Shown here piece after piece: positions 43,239 through 52,123 of a DNA stretch of 64,000 bases; within the stretch, counting starts at the first letter, position 1, and every line of letters begins with the position of its first letter. The stretch lies in NCBI GenBank assembly GCA_024278975.1, contig JAJRSD010000024.1:1-64000 (forward strand). The letters are read 5' to 3'. Below the pieces are notes generated by a model. The model was not told the origin of the DNA. It searched no databases and saw only the letters and a program-made list of their open reading frames with translations. The translations under genes were made by a program, and so were the position numbers. The DNA comes from Bacteroidota bacterium (GTDB taxonomy: Bacteria > Bacteroidota > Bacteroidia > Bacteroidales > Prolixibacteraceae).

Positions 43239-43279
43239 AAAAAAGGGTTTCCGGTTTTTTCGGAGATCCTTTTTATTTT
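43239..43279 (+). terminator. Terminator of the rpsF operon
   Basis: AAAAGG-TCCG with CGGA-CCTTTT around a T-rich loop, followed by TTATTTT. The stem has an internal bulge. Confidence 0.7.
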
Positions 43280-43372
43280 AGATGAAGTTTGATTGCTTAT
43301 TCTTCTTTGAACAGGTAGCTTTTCAGGAATTAGATAAAGCAAAACTCCAAATACCAATTCCAAAATTTTAAT

Positions 43373-43380
43373 TACTTTTG
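43373..43380 (+). promoter_or_regulatory. ribH: -7 box of ribH
   Basis: TACTTTTG fits TAnnTTTG, 20 bases before the ATG at 43401. No -33 TTTG was found at the usual distance. Confidence 0.45.
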
Positions 43381-43400
43381 AGACCTTTAAAATATTAATA

Positions 43401-43886
43401 ATGGCAACAAAAGATTTATCTCAATATGATATAAACTCGGTTCCTACAGCAGAAAACATGCACTTTGGAATTGTTGTGGCAGAGTGGAATTTCGAAATTA
43501 CTTCGGCTTTGGCAAACGGAGCTGTTGCGACTTTGAAAAAACACGGAGCAGCGGATAATAACATCTCTTTAAAATATGTACCCGGAACTTTTGAACTTCC
43601 ACTTGGGGGACAATTTTTTGCAGAGCTTGAGAATGTAGATGCTATTATTTTACTTGGTTGTGTAATTCAGGGTGAAACGCGGCACTTCGATTATATTTGC
43701 GAAGCAGTATCACAGGGGACAAAAGATTTAAACCTAAAATATAACAAGCCGTTTATTTTTGGTGTACTTACTACCGACAATCAACAGCAGGCTATTGACC
43801 GAGCCGGTGGCAAACATGGAAACAAGGGCGACGAAGCTGCGGTTACTGCAATTAAAATGATCGAGTTAAAAAAGTCGTTTCAATAA
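43401..43886 (+). CDS. ribH: 6,7-dimethyl-8-ribityllumazine synthase
   Basis: A 161-residue protein. GIVVAEWNFEIT is the substrate-binding start; YVPGTFELPLG and GCVIQGETRHFDYICEAVSQG (with the catalytic His) are signature motifs, and FGVLTTDNQQQAIDRAGGKHGNKG closes the site. It makes lumazine, the penultimate step in riboflavin synthesis. It is monocistronic here. Confidence 0.96.
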   Translation: MATKDLSQYDINSVPTAENMHFGIVVAEWNFEITSALANGAVATLKKHGAADNNISLKYVPGTFELPLGGQFFAELENVDAIILLGCVIQGETRHFDYICEAVSQGTKDLNLKYNKPFIFGVLTTDNQQQAIDRAGGKHGNKGDEAAVTAIKMIELKKSFQ

Positions 43887-43900
43887 AATTATTACCTGAC

Positions 43901-45244
43901 TTATTTCTCCCAGTGAGAATTAATATAATTATATGCTTCTTGCATAGCAAGCGGTTGCGATGATGCTGACGCTCTGATATAGAACTTCTCATTTTCACTT
44001 TTTCCAATAAATATTGGTCTGTCGCTTTTCTCAACATTTACAATACAAACATCTTTTTCGTTTAGCGATATAATACTAATGGTGATAAATTTATGAATGT
44101 CTTTACCAAGTTTCTGATTAACTAAATTTGTAAGAGTTAATAAAAAACCATCGCTATTTTTTTTGCTTAAACAACTGTAATCATAGTCTAAACCAAGTGC
44201 ATTTCCATCATCATCAACACCAATAAATAGCATTCCTCCTTCGGTATTCAGAAAAGCAGATATTGTTTTTACAATCACACTCTCCAATATCTTATTCATT
44301 TTAGAGAGTTTGTAATCCCATCGTAATGATGATTTGAATTCAATTAAATCATTTTCGCCTTTGCTTATTATCACCTGCCAATCGGTTTTCGATTCAATAT
44401 CTGCCATTAACTTTCTTTTTCGTTTATAACGAGTTAGCCTAAAAAATAAAAAAGCAATAATTAATAGAAGTATTCCACCAATTCCTAACCCCCACCACAA
44501 AGCAGTTCTGTCTTTTTTTAACAACTTCCATTTATCGGCAATTTCGAAAAGTTCTTCATCAGTAATTTTTGCTGTACCGGCAGTTATCAAATTTAACAAT
44601 TCGTTATTCCCTTTTTTTACTGCTGACCTAAGTCTTTCGGTAAATAACAATTCAAATTGATAATAACCCGACGGTGGTGTCAATGGTTTATAATTTCCTA
44701 AAGGCTTTGGAATATCATAAATAAACCCATCAACATTATTCAAATAAATTGCATTAAATAATAATGCATAAGATTTAAAAGTATTTAGTTCGATATGTGG
44801 ATAGTTCTCGACCAAGTATAAGTATGACGAGCTGTTTTCTACAATAGCAATTTTATTTTCAATATTTGGTATAGAATCTGCTTTAATCGTATTTTTTAGG
44901 AATAACACTGCTTGCATACGTATTAAAGGCTCCGAGAAACTTAGGTATTCAGCCCAATCGTCGCTATAAAAAACACCAGCAATAATATCAATCTTTCCAT
45001 TTTTTGCCTGTTCAAGGCAACCTTGAATATCCAGCGGCACAAATTCAATATCAACCCCTGTTTTCAGACTCCACAAATTCCACCAGTCTATAATTATTCC
45101 TTGCAACTGCCCGTTATTATCTATATTAGAATATGGATAATAATCCTCAACACAACCAATTTTATAGGTTTTAGAATATGCATTTGAAGCGGTCAGAATT
45201 ATGTAGAAGATTAGAATTGATGTATGTATAATCTTTTTTGTCAT
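43901..45244 (-). CDS. Solute-binding domain - transmembrane - AlbA_2 fusion protein
   Basis: About 447 residues from the ATG at 45244 (an in-frame TTG at 45274 is longer). It starts with a signal peptide (about 1-25), then a family 3 solute-binding domain (about 28-240; YKIGCVEDYYPYS, IIDWWNLWSLKTGVDIEFVPLD, SEPLIRMQAVLFL), one membrane helix (about 250-275), and a cytoplasmic AlbA_2/Schlafen-type domain (about 300-447; LIEFKSSLRWD, FLNTEGGMLFIGVDDDG, FYIRASASSQPL). The solute domain is tethered and so senses rather than delivers ligand. AlbA_2 domains are linked to DNA binding or ATP binding. The combination suggests a one-component membrane receptor; its target is unknown. Confidence 0.8.
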   Translation of the reverse strand: MTKKIIHTSILIFYIILTASNAYSKTYKIGCVEDYYPYSNIDNNGQLQGIIIDWWNLWSLKTGVDIEFVPLDIQGCLEQAKNGKIDIIAGVFYSDDWAEYLSFSEPLIRMQAVLFLKNTIKADSIPNIENKIAIVENSSSYLYLVENYPHIELNTFKSYALLFNAIYLNNVDGFIYDIPKPLGNYKPLTPPSGYYQFELLFTERLRSAVKKGNNELLNLITAGTAKITDEELFEIADKWKLLKKDRTALWWGLGIGGILLLIIAFLFFRLTRYKRKRKLMADIESKTDWQVIISKGENDLIEFKSSLRWDYKLSKMNKILESVIVKTISAFLNTEGGMLFIGVDDDGNALGLDYDYSCLSKKNSDGFLLTLTNLVNQKLGKDIHKFITISIISLNEKDVCIVNVEKSDRPIFIGKSENEKFYIRASASSQPLAMQEAYNYINSHWEK

Positions 45245-45335
45245 TGTTTTTTTAGTTATTTTGAATGGGTGCAATATAAAGAATTCTTAAACTGTGTACA
45301 ACAGATTAAATTTCTATTATATCGTTTTAAAAGGC

Positions 45336-45366
45336 AAAAAAAAGCCCGTCAAAATTTGACAGGCTT
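45336..45366 (-). terminator. Terminator of the cold-shock gene
   Basis: On the minus strand AAGCCTGTCAA pairs with TTGACGGGCTT (one mismatch), followed by a run of T. Confidence 0.85.
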
Positions 45367-45395
45367 ATACGTTTCTTGAGAGTAAAAGAGTAATA

Positions 45396-45587
45396 CTATA
45401 TTACTTTAACATTTACTGCATTCAATCCTTTTTGTCCTTCTTCTACATCGTAGCTTACTTTGTCGCCTTCTCTAATTTCAGTTGTTAAACCATTTTGGTG
45501 TACAAATACGTCTTTACCACCTTCGTCAGGTACTATAAATCCGAAGCCTTTAGAATTGTTGAAGAATTTTACTGTTCCGTTACTCAT
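45396..45587 (-). CDS. Cold-shock protein (CspA family)
   Basis: A 63-residue single CSD protein: [15 protein letters not shown] (RNP1) and DVFVHQNGL (RNP2) are conserved, and the end LNAVNVKVI is usual. It binds single-stranded RNA and DNA and melts RNA structure. It is monocistronic with a -7 box (TAATTTTG, minus strand 45616-45609) and a strong terminator. Confidence 0.95.
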   Translation of the reverse strand: MSNGTVKFFNNSKGFGFIVPDEGGKDVFVHQNGLTTEIREGDKVSYDVEEGQKGLNAVNVKVI

Positions 45588-45608
45588 AATTAATAATATT
45601 TATTGCTG

Positions 45609-45616
45609 CAAAATTA
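45609..45616 (-). promoter_or_regulatory. -7 box of the cold-shock gene
   Basis: On the minus strand TAATTTTG matches TAnnTTTG, 21 bases before the start codon. Confidence 0.45.
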
Positions 45617-45864
45617 GTATTTAATTTTTTAAAACGTGCAAGGAAACCAATAAAACAATGCTTTTATTGGTTTTTTTTGTACTGTTTTATGATTTTGATG
45701 AGATTTTGATGAGATTTTTGGTTGTTATTTACGAATATTGGGTTCATTTTAAAAATTAAAGGTCTATTTAATTTTTCATAATTTATTTTAATTTTCATAA
45801 AATCAATCAATACACTCCTTACAATTTTGTAAATTTGGGGAAGTTCAGAAGTCAAAAAAAACAG

Positions 45865-48159
45865 ATGTTTAAAAAATCTCTAATATTCACTTCAATAATA
45901 GTTTTTGCTATTACACAAATCAATGCACAATCGGTAGGATTGGTTTTGAGCGGTGGCGGAGCAAAAGGACTTGCGCATATTGGTGTAATCAGGGTATTGG
46001 AAGAGAACAACATTCCGATAGATTATATTGCAGGAACTTCTATTGGTGCAATTATAGGAGGGTTGTATGCAGCCGGTTACACTACCGACGAAATGGAGGA
46101 ACTTTTTAAGTCGGATGAATTCTATTTTTGGTCAACCGGAAAAATACAGAAAGAGTACCGTTACTACTTTAAACAACCCGAAGCGGAACCGTCGTGGATT
46201 AACTTACGAGTTACCAGAAAAGACGACAAAGTTAAGTTGCTACCTCCTACCAATTTCATTCCTGAAGAACAAATGGATTTTGCTTTTATGGAACTTGTTG
46301 CAGCTACCAGCGCAGCCTGTAACAACAATTTCGACAGTTTAATGATTCCGTTTTTTTGCGTTGCAGCCGACATTAACAGTGATAATCCGGTAATACTTCG
46401 AAAGGGAGATTTGGGTGAAGCTATTCGTGCGTCGATGACAGTTCCACTCTATTTTAAACCCATAGAAATTGATGGTAAATTGCTTTTTGATGGTGGATTA
46501 ATAAATAACTTCCCGCTTGACCTGATGAAAGAAATATACAAACCAGACATAATTATTGGACATAAAGTTGCCAATGATTTAAAGGAGGCAGAGTCGGATG
46601 ATTTAAGACAGCAAGTTTCTAATTTAGTTATGCGACCAACCAATTTTGAAATAAAAGCAGAAGATGGTATTCTTTTGGAAACGAAATTAGAGAATGTGAG
46701 TCTGCTCGATTTCAATAAAATTGATTTTGCTTTAGAGGCGGGAATAGAAACGGCAAACGAGATGATTGACAGTATAAAAAGCAGAATTACAAGAAATCAA
46801 CAGCAAGAAATTATTATTCAAAAAAGAGAAACATTTAACTCAAAAAAGCCTAAACTATTTTTCCAGAATATTCAGGTTGAAGGAGTAAAAGATCCAATGC
46901 AGCGAAAATTTATTATTCAATCTATAAAACATAAATACAATGTTGTAACTCTTTCGTCGTTAAAAAAGGAGTATTTTAAATTAATTGCCGATGAGCATAT
47001 AAAATCCATCCGCCCCATTTCGCACTTTAACAAAGAAACGGGGTATTTCGATTTACATTTAAAAGTTGAACCCGAGAAAAAAATAGAAGTTAAAATAGGT
47101 GGAAATATATCTACTAAACCAATAAACCAGGGTTTTTTTAGCTTTAATTACAGAACTTATAAAAGTCGTGCATACACTTTAATGTCGAACATATATTTTG
47201 GCAGGTTTTACAGTTCTTATAAAATTGGAGGACGCATTGATTATCCCACAAAACTTCCTTTTTATTTTTCAGGATATTCCACTTTTAACAGGTGGGATTT
47301 TTTCTCGTCCAGCTCCGAGCTTTTTTTTGAAGATGTTCGTCCGCCATACATAATTCAGAATGAAAATAACCATCGCCTTGAAATAGGATTTCCGCTGGGA
47401 TTGCATGGGAAACTGTTTTTGAATACCAATTATTCCAGCTCCTCCGACAAATATTATCAAACCGACATTGTGAATAAAGGCGATGTAGCTGATAAGACAA
47501 TTTTTAATGCTTTTGCATCAAATATAGGTGTCGAAAGTAATTCTCTCAATTACAGGCAGTTTGCCACCGAAGGTTCAAATCGTTTTATTTCAGCTAAATA
47601 CATAGTTGGCGAAGAATCCTTTTTCCCCGGAACAACAATAAATAGCAAAAAAAGCACCGACATAAAACACAACTATATCTTACTGAAAGCTTATGCTAAC
47701 AAATATTTTAAGATTAGCAAGAAATTCACTCTCGGAACAACTTTAGAAGCAGTTTATAGTAATAAAGAACTTTTTCAAAATTATAAATCCACACTGTTAT
47801 CGGCACCCGGGTTTTACCCATCTCCACATAGTAAATCGTTATTTCTCGAAAATTTTCATTCGAATAATTATTTGGCTGGCGGTTTAAAAGCATTAATACA
47901 TTTTAACCAGGCGTTACATTTACGTGTAGAAGGATATGGGTTTATACCAATAAAAGAGGAGCTGAGGCACGATGATAATTCTGCATTTCATAATAAAAAC
48001 ACTTTTGAAAATTATTACCTGCAAGGAGTGGCAGCACTGGTTTATCAAACAGGAATTGGACCAGCGAGTTTATCGGTTAATTATTACGATAAAGAAAATA
48101 CTGATTTATACTTTACTTTAAACTTTGGATACATTCTGTTTAACAAGCGAGGATTCTAA
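45865..48159 (+). CDS. Patatin-like phospholipase fused to Omp85-type barrel (RssA-like)
   Basis: About 764 residues from the ATG at 45865; a TTG at 45835 is longer. After a signal peptide (about 1-20) comes a patatin domain with the nucleophile elbow GTSIGA and the catalytic Asp in FDGGLINN. POTRA-like sequence (about 330-410) follows, then a C-terminal beta barrel of the Omp85 type ending in LNFGYILFNKRGF. This resembles the type V secretion PlpD group, where a surface lipase is moved by its own barrel. The Bacteroidota form may act at the outer membrane on lipids. It is monocistronic. Confidence 0.87.
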   Translation: MFKKSLIFTSIIVFAITQINAQSVGLVLSGGGAKGLAHIGVIRVLEENNIPIDYIAGTSIGAIIGGLYAAGYTTDEMEELFKSDEFYFWSTGKIQKEYRYYFKQPEAEPSWINLRVTRKDDKVKLLPPTNFIPEEQMDFAFMELVAATSAACNNNFDSLMIPFFCVAADINSDNPVILRKGDLGEAIRASMTVPLYFKPIEIDGKLLFDGGLINNFPLDLMKEIYKPDIIIGHKVANDLKEAESDDLRQQVSNLVMRPTNFEIKAEDGILLETKLENVSLLDFNKIDFALEAGIETANEMIDSIKSRITRNQQQEIIIQKRETFNSKKPKLFFQNIQVEGVKDPMQRKFIIQSIKHKYNVVTLSSLKKEYFKLIADEHIKSIRPISHFNKETGYFDLHLKVEPEKKIEVKIGGNISTKPINQGFFSFNYRTYKSRAYTLMSNIYFGRFYSSYKIGGRIDYPTKLPFYFSGYSTFNRWDFFSSSSELFFEDVRPPYIIQNENNHRLEIGFPLGLHGKLFLNTNYSSSSDKYYQTDIVNKGDVADKTIFNAFASNIGVESNSLNYRQFATEGSNRFISAKYIVGEESFFPGTTINSKKSTDIKHNYILLKAYANKYFKISKKFTLGTTLEAVYSNKELFQNYKSTLLSAPGFYPSPHSKSLFLENFHSNNYLAGGLKALIHFNQALHLRVEGYGFIPIKEELRHDDNSAFHNKNTFENYYLQGVAALVYQTGIGPASLSVNYYDKENTDLYFTLNFGYILFNKRGF

Positions 48160-48231
48160 GAATTGCAAACAATTAAACACCAGACAGTTGATTAAAACTC
48201 TTAGATCAACCAACTTCAATATTTTCGATAC

Positions 48232-50058
48232 TTATTTTTTATGATAACATTTCACCCAATCAATTTCAAAATCGATTGGCAGCTTCGAGTCAGGCACATC
48301 GTAAACAACAATACTCGAGGCATTTAAATGCAAAGGAAAGTTTATAGTTGAATCCTGAACAGATCCCACTTCGGTTTCATTTATTTTCCAGGTTAGCGAG
48401 CTACCCAATTTCTCGATAGCAAAAATGTACGATTTACCTTGTTTGAGATTGGAAATATCGAACCCCTTTGAATTAACTTTTCCACTTTCAGTAAGTGTTG
48501 AAATACCAAGTCGGTTTTTTGTTCCCATTTCGAGCATATTAATTCGAGGAGTATTATTTTCGCCCGCAAGATAAAAGGAGCTAACAATTTGTTTACACGG
48601 ACTAAATTTAATTTTCGCTTCAAAAATACCATCGTTCTGCCAAAAGCTTTTCCCGGTTGAAACCAAGTCGGAAGAGTAATCAAATTCAACAGGAACAAAC
48701 CCTGCAGGCATTTGCCAAACTTTCCCGGCACTCGTTTCCTTTTTAACTGAAAGTGTAAGTCCACCCCCTGTTTTAATATTTTTGCCGTTTGCAAAAACAT
48801 GTAAATCACCGGGCATCGAATAATTATCGCCCAATAATTTTTCGGCTATAAAACTAACATTCGACCACTTTTCGGAATCGAGTTTGCTTGCTGAAAAATC
48901 ATCTTCAAAAGTAAGTTCCCAGTTTTTAAGAAAATCAAAATCGGCAGTGCCTTTGTATTTAAAATATTTTACAAATTGTGGAAGCTCTTTCATTTTCAGA
49001 AATTCTTGTTGCTTTGCAAACTCATCCGATTTTTCCCACTTCTTTTTATCCTCTAAATATGCCTTTCTATCAATAAACTCCTGCGATTTTATAATTTTAT
49101 CCAGTTCGAAATACCTTTTCAAATCGAACGAATCTTTAACATCGAGGTAGTTTTTATATAGCGACGACCGTTCAAATTTAAGTACAAATTTCACTTCTTC
49201 ATCAGACGCGAGTTGTTTGTATTTTTTATATTTTTTATACGCTTCACTCTTTTCAAATTTCTTTTTATCCTTTAAAAATACTTCGCGTTTTTTATAATCT
49301 TCCTTTTCAATGTAATCTTTTAATTCGCTGTATTTTTTTAAATCGTGACTACCAACTGTTTCACGATAAAATTTTAATTTTTTCGATTTTTCGTATCTAA
49401 AATATGCTTTAATTTCCGAATCACGTCTCAACATTTTACACTCTTTTCGCTTCTGTTTGTCTTTATCAGGTGCATTTCTTAAGGTTACAAAACCTTTAAG
49501 TTTTTCCGAATTAGCAAATGCCTCATGTTTTTTCAATACTTCTGAACCATTCAACTCCAAGTATGCTTTTATTCCCGGTGATTTATTTAGTTTCTTAAAT
49601 TCAAGCCAGTGTTTCTCTTCAACAGAACCTTTAAAAACCTGAGATTTAATCTCTCTTTTCTCTTTTTGAAACTGACCTTCTTTTACATATTCAACTAATT
49701 TATAGTACTCATTTAACTTATCGGCTTCTTTTAAGTCATCGAATTTTCCTAGATCATTCGAGTTGGCAATCTTAAAATACCTTTTAATATTTAATGCTTT
49801 TTTTAATCTATTAAACTCGCGTAACTGGTTAAACTCGCGGCTTCCTTTAAAATGCAAGCCCTTTATTTCAGCTTTTTTACTTTTGAACGCAGCCGAATTT
49901 ATCAACTCTTCCAGTTCCAAATACTTTTTAAGTTCATCAGATTTTTCAACTTCTTGAAATTCATCAAAATCTATTTGTAACTTTTCGCGCTGGATCTCAA
50001 TTATTTCAACCGGTTTAATTTTACCCAGAAGTTGTAAAGAGAAAATTTTAAAGGACAT
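48232..50058 (-). CDS. Helical-repeat protein with C-terminal GH16-like domain
   Basis: A 608-residue protein without a signal peptide. Residues about 30-370 are a set of degenerate Lys/Glu-rich helical repeats (pattern xLKxYxELxxxIxSxxF, then KKxxxxSxxYKxYKKYxxL), about five of roughly 70-80 residues. Residues about 380-608 form a concanavalin-like GH16/LamG-type domain: LTFEDDFSASKLDSEKW and GLTLSVKKE, TGKSFWQNDGIFEAKIKF, ending in IDFEIDWVKCY. The GH16 catalytic EXDXXE site is replaced by INMLEMG, so hydrolysis is unlikely. The combination and the cytoplasmic-looking N-terminus are odd; the repeats could be a scaffold and the C-terminal part a glycan-binding lectin. Function unknown. Confidence 0.72.
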   Translation of the reverse strand: MSFKIFSLQLLGKIKPVEIIEIQREKLQIDFDEFQEVEKSDELKKYLELEELINSAAFKSKKAEIKGLHFKGSREFNQLREFNRLKKALNIKRYFKIANSNDLGKFDDLKEADKLNEYYKLVEYVKEGQFQKEKREIKSQVFKGSVEEKHWLEFKKLNKSPGIKAYLELNGSEVLKKHEAFANSEKLKGFVTLRNAPDKDKQKRKECKMLRRDSEIKAYFRYEKSKKLKFYRETVGSHDLKKYSELKDYIEKEDYKKREVFLKDKKKFEKSEAYKKYKKYKQLASDEEVKFVLKFERSSLYKNYLDVKDSFDLKRYFELDKIIKSQEFIDRKAYLEDKKKWEKSDEFAKQQEFLKMKELPQFVKYFKYKGTADFDFLKNWELTFEDDFSASKLDSEKWSNVSFIAEKLLGDNYSMPGDLHVFANGKNIKTGGGLTLSVKKETSAGKVWQMPAGFVPVEFDYSSDLVSTGKSFWQNDGIFEAKIKFSPCKQIVSSFYLAGENNTPRINMLEMGTKNRLGISTLTESGKVNSKGFDISNLKQGKSYIFAIEKLGSSLTWKINETEVGSVQDSTINFPLHLNASSIVVYDVPDSKLPIDFEIDWVKCYHKK

Positions 50059-50275
50059 AAGATTGCATTTAGTTTTTATTGATTTTCAAAAATAAAAATT
50101 TAACCCGTTAAATTCTAATGAAATTAGGATAATAAAAATATTGCTGAGTGAGTTTTAAACAATTTACAACTATTGCGAGATATAATTTGCTCTTAACTGT
50201 TTATATGTTTTCAACGTCAAAATTGACTATTCCTCTAATTTTGAATAGTTTTGGGCAGTACAGAATTGAAAACCA

Positions 50276-51145
50276 ATGATTAAACATTCAGAACTTATAT
50301 TAAATAACGATGGTTCCATTTTCCATTTACATTTGAAACCGGAGAATATTTCAACTCAAATTATTTTGGTGGGTGACCCTGCTCGTGTCGATACAATCTC
50401 ATCGTACTTCAGCAAAATTGATTTTACAGTGCAAAACCGTGAGTTTAAAACTGTTACGGGCTGGTATAAGAAAAAAAAGCTAACTGTAATTTCTACCGGA
50501 ATTGGTACCGACAATATCGATATTGTTGTAAACGAACTGGATGCGGTGGTAAATATCGACCTCGAAAAACGTGAGATCAAATCTAAACACACCTCCTTAA
50601 ATATTGTACGAATTGGTACATCGGGAGGATTACAAACCGATCTACCGGTTAACTCTTTTGTGGTATCACAAAAATCAATTGGTTTCGATGGGATGCTGAA
50701 TTATTATGCAAACCGGGAAAAACATTGCGATTTGCCATTTGAAAAAGCTTTTAAACTGTACACGAACTGGGACGATTCGTTGCCTACTCCGTATGTTGTT
50801 GATGCATCGCAAAAGTTAATTTCGAAATTTGAGGATGCTGAATTCACAAAAGGAGTAACTATTTCGGCTCCCGGATTTTATGGGCCGCAAGGGAGAGTAC
50901 TGCGTTTACCACTTGCCGTGCCCGAACTAAATGAACACATTGAAGAGTTTAGTTTCAATAACCTTAGAATAACGAATTTCGAAATGGAAAGTTCTGCAAT
51001 TTACGGGCTTTCAAAAATGCTGGGACACGAAGCGCTAACAGTTTGTTTAATAATTGCAAACCGCGTTACTCTCACTGCCAACGAAAATTACAGGAGCGAA
51101 ATGAGGCGATTAATTAAAATTGTACTCGACCGTTTATCAAACTAA
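50276..51145 (+). CDS. Nucleoside phosphorylase (uridine phosphorylase-like)
   Basis: A 289-residue protein. The phosphate-binding start is VGDPARVDTI; ISTGIGTDNIDIVVNEL and RIGTSGGLQ are typical of PNP/UDP family enzymes. FEMESSAIYGLSKMLGHEAL carries the ribose-binding Glu-Met-Glu. It cleaves a nucleoside to base and ribose 1-phosphate; uridine is the most likely substrate. It is 6 bases before the SirB1-like gene. Confidence 0.85.
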   Translation: MIKHSELILNNDGSIFHLHLKPENISTQIILVGDPARVDTISSYFSKIDFTVQNREFKTVTGWYKKKKLTVISTGIGTDNIDIVVNELDAVVNIDLEKREIKSKHTSLNIVRIGTSGGLQTDLPVNSFVVSQKSIGFDGMLNYYANREKHCDLPFEKAFKLYTNWDDSLPTPYVVDASQKLISKFEDAEFTKGVTISAPGFYGPQGRVLRLPLAVPELNEHIEEFSFNNLRITNFEMESSAIYGLSKMLGHEALTVCLIIANRVTLTANENYRSEMRRLIKIVLDRLSN

Positions 51146-51151
51146 TATTGT

Positions 51152-52030
51152 ATGGAAAAAAGCAAACTTAATGCACTGATTAATTTACTCGACGACCCCG
51201 ACAAATCGGTTTTTAAACTGGTTGAAAAGGAGCTTTTGAAAGAGAGCAACGAAATAATTCCGATGTTAGAAAAAAAATGGGAGACCAGTTTTGATGTGAA
51301 TTATCAGGAACGAATCGAGAACTTAATTCAGGGTTTGCAATTTAAAGAGACATACAATAAACTTAAAGTCTGGGTAAATTCAGGTTTAAACGAACGCGAT
51401 TTATTTACAGGATTTTGGATTGTTGACCAGTTTCAATACCCCGACTTAAACCTGCTGAATATTAAGTTGAAAGTTGAGAATATCAGGAAAAAGATTTGGC
51501 TGGAACTAAATAATTCGCTGACTTTACTCGAGAAAACAACAATTATAAATCATTTCCTTTTCAATATTAATGGTTTTGCCATTAACCTCAGTAATAAAAA
51601 TTCATCACAAAATTGTTTCCTTAGTCAACTACTCGACTCAAAAAAGGGAAACCCTGTTTCTTTAGCAATATTTTACACTATTCTGGCGCGTCAGTTAGAA
51701 TTGCCTGCTTACTTTATCGACTTCCCAAAAAATCCGCTAATTGCAATTGTAGAACCGGAACTGGCACAAAAAGTACATGGCAATTCGAGAAATTCGGATA
51801 TTCTGTTTTATATTAATCCATCGCACAAAGGAGCTGTTACAAGCATTAAAGAGATTGAATATCATTTAAATAAAAATAATTTTCTTCCGCTGAATGATTT
51901 TACAGAACCAAAATCTGATATTCTTTTTATCCAACGGCTTTTAGAATCTCTCGAAAAATCATACCATTCTCTGGGAATGGTTGAAAAAGAAGAGCAGATT
52001 CAACAATTACTACAACTTTTTGATTATTAG
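51152..52030 (+). CDS. SirB1-like transglutaminase-fold protein
   Basis: A 292-residue cytoplasmic protein. SQLLDSKKGNPVSLAIFYTILARQLELPAYFIDFPKNPLI matches the transglutaminase-like SirB1/TPR domain of the family (GNP-S-L..Y-LA). The N-terminal about 110 residues are helical, like HEAT-type repeats. The family is widespread and its biochemical role is unknown. It is cotranscribed with the nucleoside phosphorylase. Confidence 0.78.
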   Translation: MEKSKLNALINLLDDPDKSVFKLVEKELLKESNEIIPMLEKKWETSFDVNYQERIENLIQGLQFKETYNKLKVWVNSGLNERDLFTGFWIVDQFQYPDLNLLNIKLKVENIRKKIWLELNNSLTLLEKTTIINHFLFNINGFAINLSNKNSSQNCFLSQLLDSKKGNPVSLAIFYTILARQLELPAYFIDFPKNPLIAIVEPELAQKVHGNSRNSDILFYINPSHKGAVTSIKEIEYHLNKNNFLPLNDFTEPKSDILFIQRLLESLEKSYHSLGMVEKEEQIQQLLQLFDY

Positions 52031-52069
52031 AGTTTTGTACTGTGTACTCAGTATTTGGAAATGAGTATC

Positions 52070-52103
52070 AAAAAAAAAGCCCTTTCGTAAAACGAAAAGG
52101 CTT
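52070..52103 (-). terminator. rny: Terminator of rny
   Basis: On the minus strand AAGCCTTTTCG pairs with CGAAAGGGCTT across TTTTA, followed by eight T. Confidence 0.9.
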
Positions 52104-52123
52104 ATAAATATATTTACAAATTA

